Source: JADLHS01 sp020848635
GTDB taxonomy: Bacteria > Verrucomicrobiota > Verrucomicrobiia > Limisphaerales > JADLHS01
Reading direction: 5' to 3'
DNA length: 64,000 bases
NCBI GenBank assembly: GCA_037044975.1
Contig: JBAOIL010000026.1
Location: 186,001-250,000, forward strand
The notes beneath the pieces are model-generated. The model was not told where the DNA came from. It saw only the letters and a list, made by a program, of their open reading frames with translations, and searched no databases. Numbering within the stretch: position 1 is the stretch's first letter; every line of letters begins with the position of its first letter. A program made the translations under genes and the position numbers. Positions 34,346 through 43,682 of this stretch are shown here, piece after piece.

Positions 34346-34789
34346 GTGTCGCCCGGATTCAAAAAATTCATTCAGAGCTGGCTCATCAACACCCTTGCAG
34401 TCCTGGTGACAGTGGTGGTTTTGCGTGGTCACATCCGCTACGCCACCCCGGCGGATTTGTTCGTGGCGTCGCTGCTCCTCGGCATCCTAAACGCATTCAT
34501 TCGGCCGATCATGCTGTTGCTGGCGTTGCCGTTGTTGATTTTCACGTTGGGACTGTTCACCCTCGTCATCAACGCGGCCCTGCTCTATCTCGTGCATTGG
34601 ATCATGGGCAAGGGCTTTGAAGTGGACAGTTTCGGGTGGGCGATGCTTGGCTCGCTCGTCATTAGCGTGATCTCCCTGCCATTAAACATCATGACCGGCG
34701 GGGGCAATGCCCGCCTCGCCGCGCGCCGGCATCAGCGGCCGACGGATTCCAAGCCCGGTGGCGGCAATGGCCCGGTGATTGATGTTTGA
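34346..34789 (+). CDS. Four-helix small membrane protein (PF04020, YvlD/phage-holin-4 family)
   Basis: A 147-residue integral membrane protein. From GTG 34346 it reads SPGFKKFIQSWLINTLAVLV, then four helices. The family core is ASLLLGILNAFIRPIMLLLA, LPLLIFTLGLFTLVINAALL and the Gly-rich end PLNIMTGGG. The frame remains open upstream to 34034 but that part overlaps the CoaB-like gene and is unlike this family. The name holin is historical; these are chromosomal proteins of unknown role, not evidence for a prophage. It converges on trmB with a 3-base gap. Confidence 0.85.
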   Translation: MSPGFKKFIQSWLINTLAVLVTVVVLRGHIRYATPADLFVASLLLGILNAFIRPIMLLLALPLLIFTLGLFTLVINAALLYLVHWIMGKGFEVDSFGWAMLGSLVISVISLPLNIMTGGGNARLAARRHQRPTDSKPGGGNGPVIDV

Positions 34790-34792
34790 GCT

Positions 34793-35425
34793 TCAATCCC
34801 GCTGATATGCGGCGCGGCGGGTGGGGATGCCCCGGGCGTTGAACTCCCGCTCGAAATCCGTCAGCACCGCCGCCAACTGCACCGGCGTTGCCACCGGTTG
34901 AAAGTGCTGGTCGGCCGCGAAAACCTCCCCCATCTGTCCGAAGTAATCTTCATCATCTGTGCGGAGGTACACCACACCGCCCGGGGCCAAGGCGTGCCAT
35001 GCCAGGGTGGGGAACCGCTCATTGATGAGCCGGTGCTTGCGGTGCTTCTTCTTGGGCCACGGATCGGGGAAATAAATATGCAGCGCAGTGGCAACGTTTC
35101 GCGGTAAAAGATATTCCAGAAAGTACGCACTCTCGATGCGAACGCCGCGCAGGTTGACGGCGCCGTTGCGCCGGCCTTTGCGATCGAGTTTACGCAAGCG
35201 ACCCAGCAATCGTTCCACGCCGAGAAAATTGATTTCCGGATGCTGCCGCGCGTATTCGGCCAGAAACGAAGCGTCCCCGCAGCCAAGTTCAACCTCGAGC
35301 GGCTGCGAGGCCGCAAACAGGTGGGCCAGGTTTAGTTGTTCCGTAATCGAACCAAACGGATAAATCAGGTCCGACAGGACGTTGCGCACCGGGGTTTCGC
35401 TTTGCATCAGCGACAGCTTCGCCAA
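34793..35425 (-). CDS. trmB: tRNA (guanine-N7-)-methyltransferase
   Basis: Methylates guanine-46 N7 in tRNA variable loops. The 210-residue length is normal. SAM binding appears as LEVELGCGDASFLAEYA and NFLGVERLLGRLRK, and the family signature HIYFPDPWPKKKHRKHRLIN is complete. YLRTDDEDYFGQMGEVF follows. The start is an ATG near 35425. Downstream, the gene ends three bases from the convergent small membrane protein. Confidence 0.95.
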   Translation of the reverse strand: MAKLSLMQSETPVRNVLSDLIYPFGSITEQLNLAHLFAASQPLEVELGCGDASFLAEYARQHPEINFLGVERLLGRLRKLDRKGRRNGAVNLRGVRIESAYFLEYLLPRNVATALHIYFPDPWPKKKHRKHRLINERFPTLAWHALAPGGVVYLRTDDEDYFGQMGEVFAADQHFQPVATPVQLAAVLTDFEREFNARGIPTRRAAYQRD

Positions 35426-35487
35426 GCACGATAAGGCAGACCAGCCTTTTCCTGCGCCGCGAATTCACCCGTCGCAAACGCGGCAAC

Positions 35488-35523
35488 AAAAAACGCTGGG
35501 GCTGGCGCCCGGCCAGCCCCAGC
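35488..35523 (-). terminator. Intrinsic terminator for the FN3-like secreted protein gene
   Basis: Read on the minus strand: arms GCTGGGGCTGGC and GCCAGCCCCAGC with a 5-base loop, one G, then six T (the A-run at 35488-35493 on the plus strand). It is a perfect 12-base stem, placed about 50 bases after the stop codon. Confidence 0.85.
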
Positions 35524-35574
35524 AATCCACGCGTTCCCCACCAATCGGAGCAGTTCAGCGCCCGAGATCCCATG

Positions 35575-36609
35575 TTACGGTAGCGCGGCCCGGTAGAATC
35601 GCGATGTGATGTCGCTCGGTGGCGAATTGGTAACGGTGGCCTCGCCCGTGGCATTGGCGGTTACGGTGGCGAAGGTCGTCCATTGGGTGCTCACGGGCGA
35701 TGCAGCATATTGGATGTCCCAAGCCGTGTTGGGTGAACCATTGAGGGTAATTTTCAGCGAGCCATTTGGCAGTTTCGCCAACTGGATACGCGTGAACGTA
35801 GGCGGATTAAGCAGCAGCACGGCGCGATAAAACCGGGATGGGTGCCAGGCGGCGCCTGCGTCCAGCACGGTGGCGTTGCCGATTCCATTCGCCGTTACCA
35901 TCGTCAGCGGCGTCCACTGCGCGTTGACGAGGGATGAGGTGTACTGAATTTCCCAAGTGGTGCCGGGCGAACCGTTGAGGGCCACCAACATTGCACCGGA
36001 TGGTTGCTTCGACAGTTGCAGCCGCGTGAAGGGCGGTGGATTGGCAAGTCGGGCGACCCGATAGAACCGGGCCGGGCGATCCGGAGCTGCCGCGTCCATC
36101 ACCGCCACGTTGCCATTCACGTCGGCGGTGGCCAAGCCCAACGGCAACCAGAGGCTGCTGTCGGGGGTGTCCGCGTACTCCACCTGGCACACCGAACCCG
36201 GCGCGGCCCGCAAAGCGAGACGAAAATCACCGGTGGCCAACCGCGCAATCCGCAGGCGCGACAGGACCGGCGGCGTAAGCAACAACTGGTTCGAGGGAAC
36301 GCTCTCAGTGCCGGCGGCGTTGTAGGAAACGGCGTAGAACCGGTAACCGGCGTTGGCCTGCAAGTCGAACAGCGTAACGGTCAGATTCGTGCCAGCGTTG
36401 ACGTAGTTGGTGGCGGGTTGATTGGTCAGTCCGTAATAGATTCCGTAGCCTTGAACTGCCGGGTCATTGGCCGGTTTCTACGCCAGAGTCACCGGCGCGG
36501 ACTTCAACGGCACCGGCAACGCGGCAAAGCCGTGGACGAACGGACTGAGCGACAACACACAAATTGCGGCTAAGACTTTTCCCCGCCAGGCTGGCACAGA
36601 TGTAATCAT
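35575..36609 (-). pseudogene. Secreted FN3-like repeat protein interrupted by one in-frame TAG
   Basis: Start ATG 36609 (MITSVPAWRGKVLAAICVLS), with a signal peptide to about residue 29. The frame is then open except for one TAG at 36480-36478. On both sides the reading frame is the same and reads like one fibronectin-III module: VTLA-stop-KPANDPAVQGYGIYYGL, where a Trp is strongly expected at the stop (LAW is a hallmark of such modules). After it come FDLQANAGYRFYAVSYNAAG and three repeats of about 80 residues, each with F-T-R-I/L-Q-L and GSPxTxWDIQY-like cores and ending SRFYRAxL. The total is 344 codons. A single G-to-A change (TGG to TAG) would explain it. It is probably an extracellular binding or adhesion protein. 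Confidence 0.7.
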
Positions 36610-37098
36610 TTCACGATCGTTTGCGAGGACGAATCGAACCCACTGTCCGCAACCGATCGGAGGAAATTCGATCTCGCACGCAACCGGCTTAGCAGTGGGG
36701 ATGCCACCGGAGTCAACCAAGGTTTGGCCGTCGTCATCGCCGCGCCCATGCCCGTCCCGGGGGGCCGAACGCAGGGACCGGGAATTCTGGAAAATGCGGG
36801 CAAAAACCAACAATTTGGAACGACGAATTAATGCGACATTTACCCACGCGGAATTTGGCAGAACCCTTATCTTATTTCTGATGAGCCGCGACGGGAGGTG
36901 CGCGGCAACCGGGCGATGTGAGGAATTTGAACAAGCGGCGATCGGAAATCGGCCAAGCCTGCAAGCAGCGTGGCCAACACTAGAGCATTTTGCGGAAAGA
37001 ACCGGGTGGACCGGCCGACGGCGGGAAACCTGCTCGCGTTGCCGGGGAACAAACGGTATAGGTTCTCCGTCGGCAGCCGCAGTGCGGGCGAACATTTC
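36610..37098. other. Intergenic region, no supported gene
   Basis: About 490 bases between the divergent FN3-like gene and the NtrC-type regulator. The frame of the regulator is open upstream to 36970 but is not protein-like there. I see no tRNA and no clear repeat. An AT-rich patch around 36800-36890, with TTATCTTATTT, is the likely promoter area. Confidence 0.5.
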
Positions 37099-38442
37099 AT
37101 GCGAATTCTAATCATTGATGACGAGGACAGCATCCGGAGCACGCTGTCCATCATGTTGCAGGGCTTGGGGCACGAGGTTGTGGGCGCCGCCAGCGCTCCG
37201 GCCGCGCTCGGCGAGGTGGACAAGGCCCAGTTCGACGTGGCGTTTCTCGATCTGAAACTCGACGACACCAACGGCCTTGACCTGCTGCCGGAATTGTTGC
37301 GGAACAACACCAGTCTCGATGTCGTGGTGTTTACCGCCTACGCCTCGATTGAAAGCGCCGTCGAGGCGATGCGCCGGGGGGCCGTGGATTACCTGCCCAA
37401 GCCGTTCACGCCGGAGCAAATCCGCCAGGTGTTGCGCAAGCTCGTCAAGACCCGCCAACTCGAAGGCCGCGTGGCGAATCTAGAAGCGCGGCTGTCGAGC
37501 ATCGCGCCGCCCACAAGTGTCGAAACGCGCGAACCGGCCATGGACCGTGCGTTTCACCTGGCCTTCACGGCCGCGACATCACCGGCCACGGTGTTGTTGC
37601 TTGGCGAAAGCGGCACGGGCAAAAGTGTCCTGGCCCGCGCGATTCACGAGCGCAGCCCGCAACGGGACAAGGCGTTCGTCACCATCAGTTGTCCCAGCCT
37701 GTCCGGCGAGTTGTTGGAAAGCGAATTGTTCGGGCGGGTCAAGGGCGCCTTCACCGGTGCCGTGAGCGACGCCTGGGGTAAAGTAGCCGTGGCTGACGGC
37801 GGCACCTTGTTCCTCGACGAGATTGGCGAACTGCCGTTGGGAATTCAGCCCAAGCTGCTGCGGTTGCTGCAGGAAAAGGAATACGAGCGCGTCGGCGAAT
37901 CCAAGACGCGCTACGCCAATGTGCGCGTCATCGCGGCCACCAACCGGAATCTCGAAACCGCGGTTCGCGAAAGGACTTTCCGCGAGGATCTGTTCTACCG
38001 GCTCAACGTGATCACCATCCGCATGCCGCCGTTGCGCGAACGGCCGCAGGATTTAAAGCAGATGGCCGCGGGCTGCCTGCAATTCTTCAGCGGCCAGTGC
38101 GGCAAGCACCTCAGCGGCTTTAGCCCCGAGGTCCAGGCGGCCTTCGACCGCTACGCCTGGCCGGGCAATCTGCGCGAACTTCGCAACGTGATCGAACACG
38201 CCGTGATCTTCGCCGCCGGCCCCACGGTTGCGCTCCAGGATCTACCCGAACCGCTGGGCCGGGCCGGTTTCGATCCGACGGGCGAAGGGTTGCAGATCGG
38301 CATGCGTCTGCCGTTGGAGCAGATCGAGAATGAGCATATCCGGCGCATCCTCGCGCAAACCAGCACGATGGAGGAAGCCGCGCAAATCCTCGGCATCGCG
38401 CGCGGCACACTTTACGAGCGAAAAAAGAAATTGAGCACCTAG
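37099..38442 (+). CDS. Sigma54-dependent response regulator (NtrC family)
   Basis: A 447-residue regulator: receiver domain (1-118) with Asp51 in VAFLDLKLDD and Lys101 in YLPKPFTPEQ; AAA+ domain (about 145-370) with Walker A GESGTGKS (169-176), the sigma54 contact loop GAFTGA (216-221) and Walker B GGTLFLDEIGELP; and a Fis-type helix-turn-helix at the end (MEEAAQILGIARGTLYERKK). It starts at ATG 37099, MRILIIDDEDSIRS; earlier in-frame codons are not conserved. It precedes its likely kinase by 14 bases. It implies that the cell uses sigma54; the regulated promoter is not visible here. Confidence 0.94.
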   Translation: MRILIIDDEDSIRSTLSIMLQGLGHEVVGAASAPAALGEVDKAQFDVAFLDLKLDDTNGLDLLPELLRNNTSLDVVVFTAYASIESAVEAMRRGAVDYLPKPFTPEQIRQVLRKLVKTRQLEGRVANLEARLSSIAPPTSVETREPAMDRAFHLAFTAATSPATVLLLGESGTGKSVLARAIHERSPQRDKAFVTISCPSLSGELLESELFGRVKGAFTGAVSDAWGKVAVADGGTLFLDEIGELPLGIQPKLLRLLQEKEYERVGESKTRYANVRVIAATNRNLETAVRERTFREDLFYRLNVITIRMPPLRERPQDLKQMAAGCLQFFSGQCGKHLSGFSPEVQAAFDRYAWPGNLRELRNVIEHAVIFAAGPTVALQDLPEPLGRAGFDPTGEGLQIGMRLPLEQIENEHIRRILAQTSTMEEAAQILGIARGTLYERKKKLST

Positions 38443-38456
38443 CCGCCCGACCAACC

Positions 38457-40267
38457 ATGCTCCGCGCCCGCATTTTTCTGAGCCTGATCCCGCGCTTCGC
38501 GATCCTGATCGGGGTGAGCGCCCTCGTGCTTTTCTGGTTCGCGCGCATGGCGGGCAACATCGGCCAGACCGTGCTGGACAATTATCAGAGCGAAGTGGCG
38601 GCGCAAAACCTGCGCGTGACGCTGGCCCGCATGGATGCGGCGTTGCAACGCTCCCGCACGGAGGACAAGGCCCCCATGCGCGAAATGTTCGAGATGAACG
38701 CGCAGCTTTTTCGGGAGAGCCTCGAGTCCCAGTTCACCAACCGCGCCATTGTCCCGCAGTTCAACCTGCTGATCCAACTGCGGACCAACTTCCAGGCCCT
38801 GTGTGCGGTCGGTTTGGAAATGCTCGACCCCGCCGCCAGCCGGTCCGAGCAACGCGACCTGTATGACCTCCAGATCATCCCACGCACGGGTGCCATCAAC
38901 CCACTCCTCGAACGCATCCACGAGCTGACGCAGGAAAACATTGTGACGAATGGCCGGAAAATCCAACGGATCAACCGCACCATCCCGAGCCTGCTGCTGC
39001 TGGCCCTCGTCCTCGCGCTTGGCATCTCCGGTTACGCCAGCTTCAAACTCGACAAGGCCATCTTGAAGCCGATTCAAACCCTGACCAACGCCGCGCGCGA
39101 GATCGGCCATGGCAACCTTGAACAAACCGTGCCCGTGCTGTCGAACGACGAATTGGGCGAACTCGCCGTCACCTTCAACAAAATGGCGGCGCAGTTGAAC
39201 ACCTACCGGCAAAGCACCACCGAGCAAATCCTCCGGTTGCATCGGACGATGGAAGCCGCCCTGGCCTCCTTCTCCGACCCAGTGTTCATCATGGACACCC
39301 AGGGGCGGATCGAGTTGAACAACCGCGCCGCGCAGACGTTGAGCGCGCAACTCGCACTCAACGGGGCGTTGCCGCCGCGGCTCGCCGAGGCCACCGCCGC
39401 GGTCCTCCGCAGCAATCAGGATTTTCTGCCGGATAGTTTTGATGAAGTCCTTACGTTGCGAGTCAGCGGCGAGGAAAAATCCTTTCTCCCCCGCATCCAC
39501 CTCATGCGGGAAACGGACACCCGGCCCGTCGGCGTGGCCGTGGTGTTGCACGATGTCACGCGGTTTCGGCTGCTCGACGACGCCAAGACCAACCTGGTGG
39601 CCACCGTCAGCCATGAACTCAAAACCCCGCTCACCAGCGTCCGCATGGTCCTGCATCTGTTGCTGGAAAAAAGCCTGGGGCCGCTCACCAAGAAGCAAGA
39701 TGAACTCGTCACCACCGCGCGCAAGGATTCGGAGCGCTTGATTCGTATCCTCGACGAATTGCTCGATATTGCGCGCCTCGAAGCCGGCGCCGCCAGTCTC
39801 GTTCGCGAGCCCGTCCACCCCGCCGACCTCGTGCAATTCATCGTGGACGAAGCGCGGCGCAGCGCAGCCGAGGCGGGCGTCACCCTCACCCCCACCGTCG
39901 AACCTGGGTTACCCCCGGTGTTGGTGGACCGCCAGAAGATCGGCCATGTCTTCCACAATTTCATCACCAACGCGATCAAATACTCACCGCGTGGCGCGCA
40001 GATTCACGTCAGCGCCAACTCCAACGCCGATCGCGGCGTGCAATTCAGCGTGCGCGATCAAGGGCCGGGCATCGCCGCCGAATTTCAGGTCCGCATTTTT
40101 GACCGCTTCTTCCGGTGCCGGGCCAGATGAAGCGGGGCGCAGGCCTCGGGCTGACCATCGCCCGCGAAGTGGTGGTGGCCCACGGCGGACGCGTCGGCGT
40201 GCGGAGTCAACCGGGACAGGGAAGCGAATTCTACTTCGTTCTCGACGGTACCGACCCAATGGCGTGA
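38457..40267 (+). CDS. Membrane sensor histidine kinase, HAMP-PAS-HisKA-HATPase (single-base frameshift near the end)
   Basis: Partner of the NtrC-type regulator. Helix 1 is at about residues 13-30, an extracytoplasmic helical sensor domain extends to about 175, and helix 2 is at about 180-200. HAMP (about 200-255) contains ILKPIQTLTNAAREIGHGNL, and a PAS-like domain follows to about 375. The H-box VATVSHELKTPLTSVR holds the phospho-His at about 387, and the N-box NFITNAIKYSPRG is near 500. After FDRFFR the frame breaks: the reading continues PGQMKRGAGLGLTIAREVVV one frame over to TGA 40267. The sequence CGGTGCCGG at about 40113-40122 looks like CGGGTGCCGG with one G missing. About 603 residues when read across. 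Confidence 0.88.
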
Positions 40268-40372
40268 GCGCCTCAATCCTCTCCGCATTCTGGCAGCAGG
40301 AGCACCCGCTGCGCGCAGCGGAGTCCTGCGCATCTCGCCCCTGCCCCGCCGCACACAGTCAAGCTCTTGAAA

Positions 40373-41409
40373 CTACGGTTGCTTTGGAGAGTCAAGATAG
40401 AGGGCGGCCACCTTTTTCGCCACCACCGCCGCCACCATTTCGTCCGTGTTCGTCAGGACAATGACATTCAGCCCGTCATCCGGATAACGCTGCGCGCTGG
40501 CACTGAAGCCGGAGGTCGCGCCGTTGTGCGCAATGTTGCGCCGCCCGTCGAGGGTCTGGATGAACCAGCCGAACCCATAGCTGGTTCCCTGACCGTCGTT
40601 CAGGCGGGCGGGCGTCCACATCTGCAACTTTGACTCCCGCGTGAGCAAGTGCTCCCCATCCAACGCGCCGTGCCACCGGGCCAGGTCTCCGACCGTGGAA
40701 ACAATCGCCCCGGCGGAAAAAATATCGGTGAGGTCGTAGTCGCGATTGATGTGAACGTGATTGGTTTGCTCATAGCCGGCGGCGCGATTGGTGATGATGA
40801 CGCCGGGATTGCGATCTGTGGTGGCATTCATACCGAGCGGATGCCAGATATGGTCCCGGAGAAACTGCCAGTAGCTCTGACCGCTCACGTTTTCCACGAT
40901 CAAGCCCAGCAGATTGTAACCGCTGTTCGAGTATTTCCACGCCGCGCCGGGCGCGAAATCCGGCTTCAGCGCGGCGACCGCCTGGATGAACTGCCTCTGC
41001 GTGAGATGTTTTGAAAACTCGAAGCCATGCAGGCCGGTATAGTTCTTGATCCCCGAGGTGTGCGTGAGCAAGTGCCGAATCGTGATGTTCGTCCACGCCC
41101 CGGCGCCGCCGGCAGGTGTTTTGAAAGCGGATCGTTCACGGAGAGCTTCCCCTGCTGCTGCAATAGAAGGATGGCCGCCGCCGTGAATTGCTTCGTCACC
41201 GAGCCAATTTCGAAGACCGTGTCCGACCGGACAGGCACATTCAACTCCAGATTCGCCAGGCCATAGGCAGCCGTCTTGACCTCCCGACCGTGTTTGATAA
41301 CCGTAAGCGCGACGCCGGGAATCTGATGCGTGTGCATCTCCTGAAGCACCAGGTCGTCAACCGGATCCGCCTGGGCAACCCGAACGAGGGTGTTGAACGC
41401 GAGCAACAA
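40373..41409 (-). CDS. Serine beta-lactamase-like hydrolase (class C/PBP4* family, single-base frameshift)
   Basis: A serine hydrolase of the beta-lactamase fold. The N-terminal part (from about 41409) contains HQIPGVALTVIKHGREVKTA and the SxxK nucleophile motif in EIGSVTKQFTAAAIL. The frame shifts near 41090-41110, after LSKHLPAAPG; the second part resumes IRHLLTHTSGIKNYTGLH-like sequence and carries the YxN motif in WKYSNSGYNLLGLI. The third motif region is HNGATSGFSAS. Such proteins include esterases and D-aminopeptidases, and antibiotic resistance need not follow. The exact start is unclear: a TTG at 41409 is available, with a hydrophobic LLLAFNTLVRVAQA segment that may be the end of a signal peptide. 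Confidence 0.82.
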
Positions 41410-41478
41410 CCAGCGCCATCGGCCGGCGCCGGCGCGGAGGTACAGACGAAGCCGGGTGATTACGGCGCATGGATGTCT

Positions 41479-42006
41479 TCACCGCGCGCCCCGCAGCTTC
41501 TTCAAATCCTCGGCCAGGAACTTCACCACGTCCTTGAACCGGGCGACATTCTCCGGATTGAGTTCCATCAGCGTTTGGTGGGCTTCCAGCGACGCGCGGG
41601 TGAGTTCTTCATGGGACGGGATGCAGGTCGCCGGCACGTCCGGAGCCAAAGTCCCACCCGCCGGCAACGCCCCTTCCGTGGTCCGAAACAAATGCAGCAC
41701 GCCCAAGTTTTCCAGCAATTCGGTCAAGCGTTCGTTGGCGTTCCGCAACTCGATCGCGTGGGCCGTGCAACCACCCGGCGGAGCATTGGCTTTCAAGCCA
41801 AACCCCGCCAGCACGCCGAGGAAGGTGCTATCCATCAAGGCGCACTCGGAGAGTTCGAGCACAATATAGGGATAACCCTGCTGCTGCAGTTCGCCGAGCA
41901 GAGTCTTGAAGTTCACGCTCGCGTTGAAATTTGCCCGGCCCGCGATCTTTACGCAGGCAAACCGTTCGCCCACCAGAACCGTTAGATTGGCACACGGGGG
42001 ACTCAT
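41479..42006 (-). CDS. STAS-domain protein (anti-sigma-factor-antagonist-like)
   Basis: A 175-residue protein with a STAS domain in the first about 105 residues: VGERFACVKIAGRANFNASV, then YIVLELSECALMDSTFLGVL, where the Ser after MD is the site phosphorylated in SpoIIAA-like proteins. The C-terminal about 65 residues are helical (HEELTRASLEAHQTLMELNP) and not part of the domain. No anti-sigma kinase gene is near. It lies 14 bases after holA on the same strand, probably in the same transcript as holA, the nuclease-family gene and metH. Confidence 0.85.
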   Translation of the reverse strand: MSPPCANLTVLVGERFACVKIAGRANFNASVNFKTLLGELQQQGYPYIVLELSECALMDSTFLGVLAGFGLKANAPPGGCTAHAIELRNANERLTELLENLGVLHLFRTTEGALPAGGTLAPDVPATCIPSHEELTRASLEAHQTLMELNPENVARFKDVVKFLAEDLKKLRGAR

Positions 42007-42020
42007 ATCTCAATACGCAC

Positions 42021-43181
42021 TCAAGCCGTCCGGCGTGCCGCGGTGGACCGGGCGGTGGCGGTGCCGACAATCTGCACCAGGGTTTGCTGCAACACGAGTT
42101 TCTCATCCAGCGCGCTGGCGACCAACCGCTGGTTCGCCCGCAAGAGCAAATCCATCGCGCGAACCAGTTCCGCCTCTGAGTAATGGCGCGCCTGGGGCAG
42201 CGCCTTGAACAGCACATACGGATTCAGCGCCAGTGGATTGTATTTCTTGTCCGTCGGCAGTTGCGCCGCCGGCACGCGTTCCAATTGCATCTTGAATTGG
42301 CTGTAATTCTCGGTCGGCTTGATCCAGCCCTCGCGCAACATTTCCTTCAACATCAGCAGGGAGCGCACCTTCGAAATCAAACCGTATAGCATCCCGATCT
42401 CGCTCTTCTCCTTGTCGAACTGCATCGCCCACAACTCCTCATCGAGGCAGCGCAGCAGGCCGGGCAAATCGCGGTTGCCCAGCGCGTCCCCCAACGCGAA
42501 CGCCCGCGAGGTCTTGTTCTTGACGCAAACGGCCTTCACGTCCGCAGCGCCGATTTCCATTCGTTCCCCGACGTAGAGGCAAAGTTTCTCGATCTCGCTG
42601 TCGAGCTGGCGGGGATGCGGACCAACGCAGGTGATCAACTCCCCCAGCGCCCGCTCGCCAATTTGCTTGGCACGCGCCTGAATGCCCTTGCGCGCCCACG
42701 CCTCCGCCTGGTCTCCCCAGTCCTTGTCGTTCACCGACCAACCTTCAAAACTCTCCACGCGCCCGATCTTCTCCAACACTTTGTAAAATGTCTTCCGCTT
42801 GTCCACTTTGCCGGCACTCACGAGCAGGCGGACTTTGTCCCAAGCGAATGTTTTCAACTCCTGGGCAAGTTCCGCGAGCGTTTCCGTCACGGCACCGGCC
42901 TGCGCCGCGCGCTCGTCCCCGAGGAAATTGCAGTCCCGCAACCAGATCGCCTTGCCGCTGCCGAAGAACGGAAGGGTCTGCAATGACTCCCGCAAGCGGC
43001 CAATCGCCTTCAGCGCCTCCCCGCTGTTGCTCACGGTGGCTTCGATCATTTCATGATCCATGCCCCCCAAGGCATCGCACCATTGCTGGTAGAGCTGTTT
43101 GGCGCGCTGTTTCACGGCGAAGTCGTCTTCACCGCAAACCAAGGCCACCGGTGCATCCGGCTTGGCGACAGGGGGAGGCAT
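42021..43181 (-). CDS. holA: DNA polymerase III delta subunit
   Basis: Clamp-loader subunit that opens the sliding clamp. At 386 residues it is slightly longer than usual. It begins PVALVCGEDDFAVKQRAKQL, the typical start of HolA, followed by an AAA+-like but ATPase-deficient domain (WLRDCNFLGDERAAQAGAVT) and the helical end KMQLERVPAAQLPTDKKYNP. It starts six bases after the upstream nuclease-family gene, which implies tight coupling. Confidence 0.9.
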   Translation of the reverse strand: MPPPVAKPDAPVALVCGEDDFAVKQRAKQLYQQWCDALGGMDHEMIEATVSNSGEALKAIGRLRESLQTLPFFGSGKAIWLRDCNFLGDERAAQAGAVTETLAELAQELKTFAWDKVRLLVSAGKVDKRKTFYKVLEKIGRVESFEGWSVNDKDWGDQAEAWARKGIQARAKQIGERALGELITCVGPHPRQLDSEIEKLCLYVGERMEIGAADVKAVCVKNKTSRAFALGDALGNRDLPGLLRCLDEELWAMQFDKEKSEIGMLYGLISKVRSLLMLKEMLREGWIKPTENYSQFKMQLERVPAAQLPTDKKYNPLALNPYVLFKALPQARHYSEAELVRAMDLLLRANQRLVASALDEKLVLQQTLVQIVGTATARSTAARRTA

Positions 43182-43187
43182 CCTTGG

Positions 43188-43640
43188 CTATTCCGGCTCG
43201 TTGCCGCCTTCGTTGATCTTGTCGAGGACTTCGCTCATGTCCTCCACCTGTTCAAACAGCGCCCGGTGGACAAAGATGGGCTTCTTCTGGGCCGCCGCCA
43301 GCGCCAGACAATCACTGGGCCGGGCGTCGATCTCAACGATTTTCCGGGCGATTTCGTTGTGCTGCGCGAGGATGAGACGGGCAAAGTAGGTCGAATTCTT
43401 CAATTCCGTGATGACCACCCGCTCGACCGTGATGCCGAAGCCTTTGAAGACGCTTTGCATTAAATCGTGCGTGAGCGGGCGCTCCTTGGGCTGGTCGCGC
43501 AGAAACATGCCGATCACCGTGCCCATCTGCGGCTCGACGTTGATGACAAACACCTTCTCGTCATTGCCCACGAACAACGCACAGCCGCTGTTGGCCGGCA
43601 GGATTCCCCGAATCTGAACGGGCACCACATCGTTCTTCAT
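43188..43640 (-). CDS. Bifunctional nuclease family protein (DUF151)
   Basis: A 150-residue protein of the DUF151/BFN family: GCALFVGNDEKVFVINVEPQ, then MGTVIGMFLRDQPKERPLTH, RVVITELKNSTYFARLIL, and the signature EIDARPSDCLALAAAQKKPI with FVHRALFEQV. Plant and mycobacterial members have nuclease or regulatory roles. The bacterial role is not settled. The gene lies between metH (43-base gap) and holA (6-base gap). Confidence 0.9.
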   Translation of the reverse strand: MKNDVVPVQIRGILPANSGCALFVGNDEKVFVINVEPQMGTVIGMFLRDQPKERPLTHDLMQSVFKGFGITVERVVITELKNSTYFARLILAQHNEIARKIVEIDARPSDCLALAAAQKKPIFVHRALFEQVEDMSEVLDKINEGGNEPE

Positions 43641-43682
43641 GCCGAAAGGTTAGGGGCAAACGCCAAGAAAAACAAGTTCCCG

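Noticed and set aside
34346..34789. Prophage holin
   Set aside because: PF04020 proteins are called phage holin-like by name only; no phage gene lies nearby.
36478..36480. Recoding of TAG as a sense codon
   Set aside because: TAG is used as the ordinary stop by several intact genes here (fmt, adk, carA, the DNA glycosylase gene), so general reassignment is excluded, and no recoding signal was seen.
36610..36700. tRNA-like T-arm sequence (GGGTTCGATTCG on the minus strand)
   Set aside because: The flanking stem does not pair, and no acceptor, D or anticodon stems can be drawn.
40373..41409. Antibiotic-resistance beta-lactamase
   Set aside because: The SxxK/YxN fold is shared by many esterases and peptidases; nothing specific to a resistance enzyme is seen.
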